A stretch of DNA of 64,000 nt, taken from Candidatus Palauibacter poriticola (lineage in GTDB: Bacteria > Gemmatimonadota > Gemmatimonadetes > Palauibacterales > Palauibacteraceae). A model generated the notes under the pieces. It did no database searches. It was not told the DNA's origin and saw nothing but the letters and a program-made list of their open reading frames with translations. Made by a program: the position numbers and the translations under genes. The stretch is from assembly GCA_012270965.1 (NCBI GenBank), contig JAAXHJ010000097.1, positions 1 to 64,000 of the forward strand. The letters are read 5' to 3'. Shown here in pieces: positions 1 through 7,479 of the stretch (positions are counted from its first letter, which is position 1; each line of letters opens with the position of its first letter).

Positions 1-36
1 GGGCCGGGCGGGCGGGCGGGCGGTGCGAAGACCTCG

Positions 37-1338
37 TCACACTTGGTCCTCGAGCCAGTAGCTGGCGGGTTCCGACAGAAACTCATGCAGCGGGACGCCC
101 CCGGTGCCCACCACCTCGGTACGGGTGGGCTGGAATCGCCTCTTGAATGCCCCCATGCCGCTCACAGCCCGGCGCCGTGAACCCGTCTTCACTTCAATCG
201 CCGTTAGGCGCGGCCCGCGCGCGAGTACGAAATCCACTTCCAAGCTGTTGTGACGCCAGTAGTAGAGCCGGACTCCCGGCTTGCGGGTATTGTGGAGATG
301 TGCGCCCACCGCGCTCTCCACTATCCGGCCCCAGAAGGTGCGGTCCGCCTTGGCCTCCTCGAATGTATATCCCGACGAAGCCGTCATCAGTGCCGTATTG
401 AGCACGTTGAGCTTCGGGCTGGACGCTCGTCGGCGGTGAGCCTTGGAGCTGTACTTGCCAAACCCGGTCAGCAACCCGGCGCCACTCAGCAACTCGAGGT
501 AGCGCGCCAGCGTCGTCGTGTTGCCGGCGTCCTGGAGTTGCCCGACCATCTTGTTGTAAGACAGGATTTGCCCGGAATAGGAGGAGCCCAATTCGAGCAG
601 GTTGGAAAAAAGCGCGGGCTTATCCACGCGAACCAGGGAGAGGATGTCCCGTTCCACGTTGTGTTGGATGATTCCATCCTCGATGTAGCTCCGCCAGTCG
701 TCCTCGTCGTCCCATCGTTCTGCCCCCGCCGGATACCCGCCAAAGAACAGGTATTCGTCCATGCCGCAACCGAAGGCGCCTACCATCTCGGCCAAGGACC
801 AATGGCTGACCGGCAACGACAGGAACCTGCCGGCCAGCCGGTCCCCCAAACCGAATAGCAACGGAAGCGGCACCGAGCCCATGACGACCACGCGAAGCGG
901 ACAGCCGGTCGCCTGATCTTGGTCCCACAGACCCTTCACCGTTCGGGACCAATCGCGGATGTCCTGGATCTCGTCCAACACTAGGACGGCCCCCCGGGGC
1001 GAGCGTTCGGCGGCGTGACGCGCCTGTTCCCATGTTCCAACGAGCCAGCGGGCATCGCGTTGACCCGCGAAGGCGCGCCCGGCGGCGTGCGCCGGCTCGC
1101 GAAACTCGGGCCAGGAATGGGTATCGCCGGGTTGCAGTTCCGGACCCGCTTCGGGAGGCGCGTCCACCGCCACATATCGCCAAGCGATTCCCGATGACGC
1201 GAGTGCGGCCAGCGCTTGGCGGGCGATCATCGTCTTGCCTGTCTGGCGTGGGCCGGTGATGGCGATGAGCCGTCGTCGCCCGTCCTCCCGAAGGAATCCC
1301 AGAAGGCGCTGGACGTGAGCACGGTGGAAGGTCTTCAT
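37..1338 (-). CDS. AAA+ ATPase with DUF4143 C-terminal domain
   Basis: P-loop ATPase of the widespread ATP-binding / DUF4143 family; its cellular role is not established. Seen: Walker A GPRQTGKT at residues 29-36 and Walker B VLVLDEIQD near 118-126, counted from the chosen start. The C-terminal part has the family pattern with LYYWRHNSLEVDFVL followed by AIEVKTG, a PD-(D/E)XK-like core. The frame could begin at a TTG at 1386, but the ATG at 1338 gives the usual family N-terminus (MKTFHRAHVQ). An AT-rich stretch at 1339-1380 could hold the promoter. It is about 433 residues, normal for the family, and transcribed away from the dehydrogenase behind it. Confidence 0.8.
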   Translation of the reverse strand: MKTFHRAHVQRLLGFLREDGRRRLIAITGPRQTGKTMIARQALAALASSGIAWRYVAVDAPPEAGPELQPGDTHSWPEFREPAHAAGRAFAGQRDARWLVGTWEQARHAAERSPRGAVLVLDEIQDIRDWSRTVKGLWDQDQATGCPLRVVVMGSVPLPLLFGLGDRLAGRFLSLPVSHWSLAEMVGAFGCGMDEYLFFGGYPAGAERWDDEDDWRSYIEDGIIQHNVERDILSLVRVDKPALFSNLLELGSSYSGQILSYNKMVGQLQDAGNTTTLARYLELLSGAGLLTGFGKYSSKAHRRRASSPKLNVLNTALMTASSGYTFEEAKADRTFWGRIVESAVGAHLHNTRKPGVRLYYWRHNSLEVDFVLARGPRLTAIEVKTGSRRRAVSGMGAFKRRFQPTRTEVVGTGGVPLHEFLSEPASYWLEDQV

Positions 1339-1395
1339 GCAAAGCACGGTAAGCGTTGAGTGAAAATACTCAATAACTGGCCGCAATGATCGGCC

Positions 1396-2442
1396 TCAGT
1401 ATCCCCGCGCCTTGTCCACCCGGTTCTCGAGGGGCTCACCCCGCTGGTAGCGGGAGATGTTGCGCACGATGAGATCCGTCTCGCGCTCCCAGAAGCGGGC
1501 CGAGGTGCCGCCCACGTGCGGGGTGACGAGGACGTTGTCGCGCCTCCACAGGGGATGGGCGGCCGGGAGCGGCTCGGTCTCGAACACGTCGAGCAGCGCG
1601 CCGCGCAGGTGCCGCGTCTCCAGCGCCTGGACGAGCGCCGTCTCGTCCACGAGGGTGCCGCGGGCGAGGTTGATGAGCACGGCGCCCGGCTTCATGCGCG
1701 CGAGTTCGGCGGCGCCGAGGAGGCCCTCCGTCTGCGGCGTCTCGGGGGCCGTGAGGGCGACGAAGTCCGAGGACGCCAGGAGTTCGGGCAGGTGGCCGGG
1801 TCCCGCCAGGCGGTCGAGCTCGGGGGGCTTCCGGCCCACGTTTCGGCGAATGGCCTGAACTCGCATGCCGAGCGCGTGCGCGCGGCGGCCGAGCGCCGAT
1901 CCGATGCCGCCGTAGCCTACGATGCCGAGCGAGGCTCCGGCCACCTCGCCGGCCGCGGGCGCGGCGTGCAGGGGACTTCGGGGCGAGTTCAGCGCGGACT
2001 GGACCCACTCGCGCTCGCGCTGCGCCCGCACCGCGATGTCCAAGCCGCGGACGAAGTAGAGGATGCCGGCCAGGGCGTGGTCCGCCAGCGAGTCCGCGTA
2101 CATGCCCGCCGAGTTCGTGAAGATGACGTCGCTCTCCCGCATTTCCTCGAAGAGCGAGTTCCGCGCCCCGGCCGCGCCCGAGTGGAACCAGCGCAGCTTG
2201 CGGGCGGCGAGGAAGACGTCGCGGCGAATCCCCCACCCGCAGTAGACCTCGGCGTCGGCCACCGCCTCAAGCAGCTTCGGCGGCGTCACCCGCACGCCGT
2301 CGCCCGTCGCCTCGAGCGCGACGCGAACCGACTCGATCTCCCACTCCGGGTCCAGCGCGCCGCGGATGCGTTCGAAGGACCATTCCGGCATCGACCAGTG
2401 GGGGGTCTCCGGCGCGTACATCCAGGTCACGAAGCGGCGCAA
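1396..2442 (-). CDS. D-2-hydroxyacid dehydrogenase
   Basis: NAD(P)-dependent reduction of a 2-oxoacid to a D-2-hydroxyacid; the substrate cannot be told from sequence. Seen: Rossmann motif GYGGIG at residues 176-181 and the catalytic triad in family spacing: Arg261 in ARGTLVD, Glu288 in VFETEP, His309 in TPHVGG. Length 348 is normal; the N-terminal substrate domain belongs to the glyoxylate/hydroxypyruvate-reductase-like group. The start is a TTG; GTG and ATG codons lie 4 and 7 codons further in. It lies 16 bp downstream of trpS on the same strand, so the two are probably co-transcribed. Confidence 0.85.
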   Translation of the reverse strand: MRRFVTWMYAPETPHWSMPEWSFERIRGALDPEWEIESVRVALEATGDGVRVTPPKLLEAVADAEVYCGWGIRRDVFLAARKLRWFHSGAAGARNSLFEEMRESDVIFTNSAGMYADSLADHALAGILYFVRGLDIAVRAQREREWVQSALNSPRSPLHAAPAAGEVAGASLGIVGYGGIGSALGRRAHALGMRVQAIRRNVGRKPPELDRLAGPGHLPELLASSDFVALTAPETPQTEGLLGAAELARMKPGAVLINLARGTLVDETALVQALETRHLRGALLDVFETEPLPAAHPLWRRDNVLVTPHVGGTSARFWERETDLIVRNISRYQRGEPLENRVDKARGY

Positions 2443-2458
2443 GGCGCTTCCCGGGCCC

Positions 2459-3655
2459 TCAGCCCCCGCCCGACGGGGCGTGGGGGGCGGCCGTCGCCCC
2501 GCTGCCGACCGTTGTGTTGCTGCGGACCGTCGCGTTGCTGCGGACCGTCGCGTTGCTGCGGACCGTCGCGTTGCTGCGGACCGTCGCGGCCAGACTGCGC
2601 GGGTCGGCGTCCAGCGTGCGGAGTCCGACCCCCATCCGCTCGCGCACGACTTCCATGGTGCGGGCGGCCTCGACTCGGGCCCGCTCCGCCCCCGCCGCCA
2701 GGATCTCGATCACCCGCTCCGGGTGCGCGCGCAGCTCCGCCGCGCGTTCGCGCACCGGCGCGAGTTCCTCCGCCACGTGTTCGGCGAGCCGCCGTTTACA
2801 GGCGACGCAGCCGATCCCGGCCGTCTGGCAGAGGATCTCGATCTCGTCGCGGCCCGCCGGGTCGGTGAAGAACTCGTGCAGGGCGAAGACGTTGCACACG
2901 TGCGGGTTGCCGGGATCGTCCCTTCTCACCCGCGCCGGATCCGTGACCGCCGTGCGCAGCCGCGCCCACAGTTCGTCCGGTTCGGCGACCATCCGCACCG
3001 TGTTGTCCTTCGACTTCGACATCTTCGCCACGCCGTCGAGCCCGCGGACGCGGCTCCCCGTCCCCACGAGCGTCTCCGGTTCCGGGAAGAAGTCGCCGAA
3101 GCGCGCGTTCCAGCGCCGCGCGACCTCCCGCGACAGTTCGAGGTGCTGGCGCTGGTCCTCTCCCACCGGCACGAAGTGGGCCCGGTACAGGAGGATGTCG
3201 GCCGCCTGCAGCACCGGATAGTTGAGGAGACCCGCGTTCACCGACTCCCGACCCTGGGACTTCTCCTTGAACTGCGTCATCCGTCCCAGATCGCCCACCG
3301 GGGTGACCGTGTTGAACAGCCACTGGAGTTCGCTGTGGTGGGGGACGTGCGACTGCGCGAAGAGCGTGCAGCGTTCCGGATCGATCCCCGAAGCCACGAG
3401 CGACACGGTGAGATCGAACACGCGCCGCAGCAGATCCTCCCGTTCGTACTCGCGCGTGATCGCGTGCAGGTCGACGATGCAGTAGAAGCACTCGTACTCG
3501 TCGACCATCCGCGCCCAGCGCCGGAACACGCCGAGGTAGTTCCCGAGATGCGCGTGACCCGTGGGCTGGATGCCGCTGAAGACCCGCCTGCGCGGCCCAG
3601 GGGGGATCTGGTCGGCGGGGGGGCTCGGGGGGCTCTTGGAATCGGCGGTGCTCAT
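2459..3655 (-). CDS. trpS: tryptophanyl-tRNA synthetase with repeat tail
   Basis: Charges tRNA-Trp with tryptophan (class I aminoacyl-tRNA synthetase, cytoplasm). Seen: HIGH-type motif GHAHLGN at residues 33-39, KMSKS at 211-215 and the TrpRS signature QPTG just before the HIGH motif. The ATG start at 3655 is clear. The body ends near residue 356, about where TrpRS proteins normally stop. It is followed by a 42-residue tail of ATVRSN repeats and a Gly-rich end, produced by an 18-bp tandem repeat in the gene. The tail has no counterpart in the family and is predicted disordered. Confidence 0.95.
   Translation of the reverse strand: MSTADSKSPPSPPADQIPPGPRRRVFSGIQPTGHAHLGNYLGVFRRWARMVDEYECFYCIVDLHAITREYEREDLLRRVFDLTVSLVASGIDPERCTLFAQSHVPHHSELQWLFNTVTPVGDLGRMTQFKEKSQGRESVNAGLLNYPVLQAADILLYRAHFVPVGEDQRQHLELSREVARRWNARFGDFFPEPETLVGTGSRVRGLDGVAKMSKSKDNTVRMVAEPDELWARLRTAVTDPARVRRDDPGNPHVCNVFALHEFFTDPAGRDEIEILCQTAGIGCVACKRRLAEHVAEELAPVRERAAELRAHPERVIEILAAGAERARVEAARTMEVVRERMGVGLRTLDADPRSLAATVRSNATVRSNATVRSNATVRSNTTVGSGATAAPHAPSGGG
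2516..2587. repeat. 18-bp tandem repeat, four perfect copies
   Basis: Four identical copies of GTTGCTGCGGACCGTCGC in a row, with a degenerate fifth on the left. On the minus strand they code for ATVRSN repeated in frame at the C-terminus of TrpS. Perfect identity between units points to recent slippage. Confidence 0.95.
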
Positions 3656-3756
3656 GGTGCGCGTAGTATCGCGTCACACGTCGCGCGGCGCGACCCCGAC
3701 ACGGATCCCGCAGCTTCGTGGCGACGGGAATGCGTGGCGAGGTGGAGTGGGCGGGG

Positions 3757-4233
3757 CTATTCCGTGCCGATGTCCGATGTCTCGCGCGCGCGGATCAGGT
3801 TGCCCAATTCCCGAATCTCCTCGCGGAGATCCTCCACGCTCTCATGCAGTTCCTCGCGGATGGCGGCGACATCCTCCCGGAGGGCGGCGACATCCTCCCG
3901 GAGGGCGGCGACATCCTCCCGGAGGGCGGTGACGTCCTTCTGGAGGACCGTGACGTCCTCTTGGAGAACCGTGACGTGCACCTCGAGGCGGGACACCCGG
4001 GTGACGAGCGCCACCTGGGTCTCGCGAAGGGCTGCGAGCTCGTCCCATACGAGCGTAAAGGCACCCGTCAGGATGGTGAGAGCGATGGTGAGCGAGATAC
4101 CAAGATTCCAGCGCGTGACCGTAATCCCGTCCGATGCGCGGGTTCCCTCCGCACGCGAACGGCGGCCGGCGGCGGTACCGGGCTCTCCGGTACGCCCGGG
4201 AGGTTGCCTGGAATCCGTGTTAGATTCGGACAT
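3757..4233 (-). CDS. single-pass membrane protein with heptad coiled coil
   Basis: Function unknown. From the ATG at 4233 the protein is 158 residues: a polar, Arg/Gly-rich N-terminus, one hydrophobic segment (WNLGISLTIALTILTGAFTLVW), then a long coiled coil of heptads such as VLQEDVT, VLQKDVT and ALREDVA. The DNA of the ALREDVA heptads is a near-perfect 21-bp repeat at about 3871-3933. The start is favoured because AAGGA lies at good spacing; 16 extra in-frame codons upstream lack such a site. It stands alone between trpS and the DUF1611 gene. Confidence 0.7.
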   Translation of the reverse strand: MSESNTDSRQPPGRTGEPGTAAGRRSRAEGTRASDGITVTRWNLGISLTIALTILTGAFTLVWDELAALRETQVALVTRVSRLEVHVTVLQEDVTVLQKDVTALREDVAALREDVAALREDVAAIREELHESVEDLREEIRELGNLIRARETSDIGTE

Positions 4234-4381
4234 GTAGGATCCTTGGGACGAAATGAAACGTAACCCGTGGGCGTGCCGCACGGAAACGTCCGCCGCGCAC
4301 CACCAACTACATGATCGCGGCGACCCTCAACGAACCATCAACGGCGGCGAGTGACGACCTCCGCCGCGGAGACTTCGGCCG

Positions 4382-5512
4382 TCAGGTGGGGGTTGCGAAC
4401 CTCCGGTGAGAATCGCGAGCGTGGAGGATGGCGTCGGCGAGGGGTGCGGTGCCGAAGCGGATGGGGTCGGTGGCGGGGAGGCCGGTGACCTCGCGCGCGT
4501 GGCGGACGGCGGCGCGGGCCTCGTCCTCGCCGATGTCGTAGGTCGCGAGGGAGACGCCGATTACACGGCCGGGGACGTCGGGACAGGCCCAGGCTAGCGC
4601 GTCTTCGTAGCGGCGGATCACTTCGTCCAGTTCGGGGAGCACGACCCAGCTGTGGTTGCCGCCGTAGATGCGGGGGCGGCTCGGCATCCACGTGAGGATC
4701 ATCGCCTGCGGCAGCGTGCCGTGCAGGAGGCCGTGCGTGACGCCGGAGTAGCCGGGGTGCATGAGGGACCCCTGGCCTTCGACGAGGACGATGTCGACGC
4801 CCTCGCCGTCCTCGCCGCGCGCCGCCTCGAGCGTGAGACGTTCGGCGGCGCCGGAGATGAAGTCCGACACCACCGCGTCGACGGCGATGCCGGTGCCGGC
4901 GATGAGGATGCCCGTCTGGCCCGTAGCGGCGAAGCCGGCGCGCACGCCCCGGGCCCGCAGAGCGCGCTGCAACTCGAGCGAGACCGTCATCTTTCCGGTG
5001 TTGCAGTCCGTGCCGACCGTGAGCACCCGGAAGGCGTCCGTCTCCATGGCCCGGCCCGCGCCCACCGGCAGGTCCGGGGGCGGCTTGCGGAGGTCGAAGA
5101 GAGTACAGCCATGCCGGTCCGCCAGCGCCGCAAGTTCGGGATCGTCGCAGAGGAAGAAGTGAAGGCCGCTGATGATGTCGAGCCCCTCCTCGAGCGCGGT
5201 CTCAAGCACGGCCCGCCACGCCTCGGGGAGCTGCCCTCCCTGGGGCGCGATCCCGACGAGGAGAGCTTCGGGACGGGGTTCCGTCGCGAGCGCCTCGGCG
5301 AAGGTCGCGACGATGGGGATGTCGCCGCCGAAGCCGAGCGCCTCTCCCACGGTGCTGTCGGCGAAGCGGGAGTCGATGACGGAACTCACCCGCTCCGGCT
5401 GGTAGCGCACGGCGGACGAGGCGGTCTTCGCCGTCTCGACCCCGAAGGCGCCCTCCGCGAGGATCGCGAGCCGAGAGGAGGAAAGCCGCTTCCGCCCCGG
5501 GCCCAAGCTCAT
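4382..5512 (-). CDS. DUF1611 family P-loop protein (DgcN-like)
   Basis: Belongs to the DUF1611 family. Some members (DgcN) have been described as D-amino-acid N-acetyltransferases in D-glutamate catabolism; that activity is not demonstrated by this sequence. Seen: an N-terminal Rossmann-like half (LAILAEGAFG), a P-loop-type motif GTDCNTGKM at residues 167-175, and VEGQGSLMHPGYSG near 247. These are family hallmarks. Length 376 is slightly above the usual size. The ATG overlaps the pspA stop in an ATGA, so it is translationally coupled to pspA. Confidence 0.8.
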   Translation of the reverse strand: MSLGPGRKRLSSSRLAILAEGAFGVETAKTASSAVRYQPERVSSVIDSRFADSTVGEALGFGGDIPIVATFAEALATEPRPEALLVGIAPQGGQLPEAWRAVLETALEEGLDIISGLHFFLCDDPELAALADRHGCTLFDLRKPPPDLPVGAGRAMETDAFRVLTVGTDCNTGKMTVSLELQRALRARGVRAGFAATGQTGILIAGTGIAVDAVVSDFISGAAERLTLEAARGEDGEGVDIVLVEGQGSLMHPGYSGVTHGLLHGTLPQAMILTWMPSRPRIYGGNHSWVVLPELDEVIRRYEDALAWACPDVPGRVIGVSLATYDIGEDEARAAVRHAREVTGLPATDPIRFGTAPLADAILHARDSHRRFATPT

Positions 5513-6363
5513 TCGCGCTCGGCCCGCTCCGTCTCGCCGGATCCACCCAGCAGCTCGAGGAGTTCCGCCTCGGGGATCTCCTCATGCACGTCGCCGGCCG
5601 CATCCGCGTCCGCCCCGGCATTCGCCTTGGACCCGGCTTCCTCGCCGGAGCCGAGCGCCTTCACGTCCTCGGGTTCGCCGGAGGTGAGGAGACCCATGGA
5701 GGCCTTCATCGCAAGCAGCTTGTCTTCAACCGCGGCGTCGCCGCCCGCCTCCAGCGCCTTGAACTCGCTGAGGAGCGTGTCGCCGGTGAGTTCCTCGGTG
5801 ACCTCCGCACTCGCGAGCGCTTGGCGCTCCGCCTGCTCGATCCTCTCGGTCATCTGATCGAAGGCGCGGAAGGCGCTCTTGTCGTGGAGTCCCTGCATCG
5901 TGTCGTGGATGCGCTTCTGGGCCTCCGCGCGCTTCTGCTTTGCGATGAGGAGGTTCTTCTTGCGCTTTGCCTCCTCGATTTTCGCGTTCAGCTGGCGCAG
6001 CGAGTCCTTGAGCTTCTCCGTCTCGTTGCGGTGGTTCTGCCACTGCGTCTCCAGCTCGCGTGCGTGCTCGGCGTGTTCCTGCCCGCGCACGAGCGCCTGG
6101 CGCGCGAGGTCGTCGCGGCCCTCCCGGATCGCGAGCCGCGCCCGCCGCTCCCACTCCTGGGCGGTGGAGCGCGACTCCTCGAACTGCGCCCGCAGCTTGC
6201 GTTCGTCGGCGATCGCGACCGCGACCTCCTGCTTCGCCCGGGCAAGCTGGCGGCGCATGTCCTCGATGATCGTGGTCAGCATCTTCTCGGGGTTTTCGGC
6301 CCGAGCGATGAGGTCGTTGATGTTCGATCGAATCAGCCGGGAAAGACGGTCCAGGACACCCAT
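5509..6363 (-). CDS. pspA: PspA/IM30 family membrane-stress protein
   Basis: PspA/Vipp1-type peripheral membrane protein that assembles on stressed inner membranes. Seen: N-terminal amphipathic helix (MGVLDRLSRLIRSNINDLIA), the EDPEKML-like motif AENPEKMLTTIIEDMR, then a long charged coiled coil to about residue 210, as in family members. After it comes an Ala/Glu/Gly-rich tail of about 70 residues, longer than in E. coli PspA. It follows the YbjN-like gene by 42 bp and overlaps the DUF1611 gene. No sigma-54 regulator PspF is in the window. Confidence 0.92.
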   Translation of the reverse strand: MGVLDRLSRLIRSNINDLIARAENPEKMLTTIIEDMRRQLARAKQEVAVAIADERKLRAQFEESRSTAQEWERRARLAIREGRDDLARQALVRGQEHAEHARELETQWQNHRNETEKLKDSLRQLNAKIEEAKRKKNLLIAKQKRAEAQKRIHDTMQGLHDKSAFRAFDQMTERIEQAERQALASAEVTEELTGDTLLSEFKALEAGGDAAVEDKLLAMKASMGLLTSGEPEDVKALGSGEEAGSKANAGADADAAGDVHEEIPEAELLELLGGSGETERAERE

Positions 6364-6405
6364 GGTGTATGCTCGTTTCCTGTGCTTGTTTCCTGTGCTT
6401 GCTCT

Positions 6406-6810
6406 TCAGTCGTTCGGAATGTCGGCGGTGAGGCTGTCCCAGTGGGAGGTCAGGGCGAGGGTCAGGCTCTCGAGCGTGGCGCGGAACTCGGAGAAGTCGA
6501 GGTTCTCAAGTTCCAGCGTGTCGCTCAGGATGACCTCTCCGTCCTCAAGACCGTAGGCTCCGTGGATGAGATCCACCGCGTTCAACTCCAGGAGCCTCCG
6601 GTAGAGCGCAAGCTGGTCTTCGTCGTCGATCGGCAGATCGCGGATGTCCGCGCGGCACACGAGGACGGGCGGCTGGTGGTTCACCACAATCCTCGGCTGC
6701 CGCTCCGCGCCCGCCCCGTCGGGGTGGACGATCCACAGTCCTTCGTCGAGTTCCTGATAGTCCGCTTCCGTGCGGATCAGAAAGCTCTCTATGTCCTCTC
6801 GGTTCAGCAT
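6406..6810 (-). CDS. YbjN / CesT-like small acidic protein
   Basis: A 134-residue acidic alpha/beta protein resembling YbjN or type III secretion chaperone-like domains, which recur beside pspA genes. Seen: N-terminal LNREDIESFLIRTEADYQEL, then alternating strands and a helix (DEDQLALYRRLLELN) in YbjN-like order. No catalytic motif is apparent. Its ATG overlaps the stop of the preceding membrane-protein gene in a TGATG, and pspA follows 42 bp on, so the genes are probably one operon. Chaperone or adaptor work for PspA is inference. Confidence 0.65.
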   Translation of the reverse strand: MLNREDIESFLIRTEADYQELDEGLWIVHPDGAGAERQPRIVVNHQPPVLVCRADIRDLPIDDEDQLALYRRLLELNAVDLIHGAYGLEDGEVILSDTLELENLDFSEFRATLESLTLALTSHWDSLTADIPND

Positions 6811-7103
6811 CAGCTTGGTCCCCGCAGTCGTGAATCGGGTCGCCCTTCAGGGCGAGACTCATCCGATGGCGCCCCGCTCGCGACCGCGCCGCCCTCGAGG
6901 AGGCGGGTCATGAAGCGCTGCTCCTCCGTCAACTGGTCCACCTGGTTCGCCAGCAGCGTCACATGTTCGCGCAGGCGCTCGATCTCCGCGTCCCGGCCCG
7001 GTTCCACCGGCGTGGGCGACGGGCGGGCCGCGAACCACTTCGAGGCCACCTCCCCGAACGTGACGAGCGCCACGATGATGATGATGAAGACGAAGACGCT
7101 CAT
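6810..7103 (-). CDS. PspB-like small membrane protein
   Basis: 97 residues from the ATG at 7103: a single N-terminal membrane helix (VFVFIIIIVALVTFG), then a charged coiled coil (AEIERLREHVTLLANQVDQL) and a short tail. The layout is that of PspB, the phage-shock inner-membrane sensor subunit, though identity by eye is low. The frame stays open 60 codons upstream, but that part is Arg-rich and lies in the spacer containing a dispersed repeat, so the ATG just before the helix is preferred. It is the first gene of the pspA cluster. Confidence 0.6.
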   Translation of the reverse strand: MSVFVFIIIIVALVTFGEVASKWFAARPSPTPVEPGRDAEIERLREHVTLLANQVDQLTEEQRFMTRLLEGGAVASGAPSDESRPEGRPDSRLRGPS

Positions 7104-7479
7104 CGCCGTCCTTGCCGCAACTGGCACCACCCGGGACCGGCCGCCATCGGTGAAGCGGCCTACGCGACGCCCCGAACCGGAGTTTCGCCGCGTACGGCCG
7201 CGCAAGCCGCCGGCGGCGGGCCATGATAACGCCGGGACACCCGCCACGGAACCCGCGGCACGCCCCTCCTCCCCGCATCGCACGTTCTCGAATGAGGTTC
7301 GGGTGTTTGCGCGTTCGGCTTGGGCATGGACGCTCCTTCCGGGGATGATCTCAAACTAGCGGCTCGAGCTACCTTACCAAGTCGCGGATGAGATCAACGG
7401 ATCGTCAACCGTACCGGTCTCGATTGAGGCCGTGGCTTCACCATGAGATACAACAGCACGGTCGCCAACGCGTCGGAGG
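7104..7479. other. spacer between the TonB receptor and the psp cluster
   Basis: No gene supported. The part nearest the psp cluster holds one copy of a dispersed repeat (about 7167-7238) and should include the psp promoter. The part near 7380-7479 is the 3' side of the TonB receptor gene. I see no convincing terminator hairpin with a T run. Confidence 0.6.
7167..7238. repeat. dispersed intergenic repeat, copy A
   Basis: Shares two conserved blocks, CCGGAGTTTC followed by CCGCG and then GCGGGCCATGAT...CGCCGGGACAC, with a second copy at about 13452-13520. Both copies are in the same orientation and both are non-coding, just upstream of a gene start on one strand or the other. Confidence 0.7.

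Noticed and set aside
1-36. GGGC repeat at the window edge
   Set aside because: A short GC run at the start; no feature can be supported.
1516-2868. Long open frames opposite or out of frame with clear genes
   Set aside because: High GC removes stops; they overlap well-supported genes and show Arg/Pro/Ala-biased translations.
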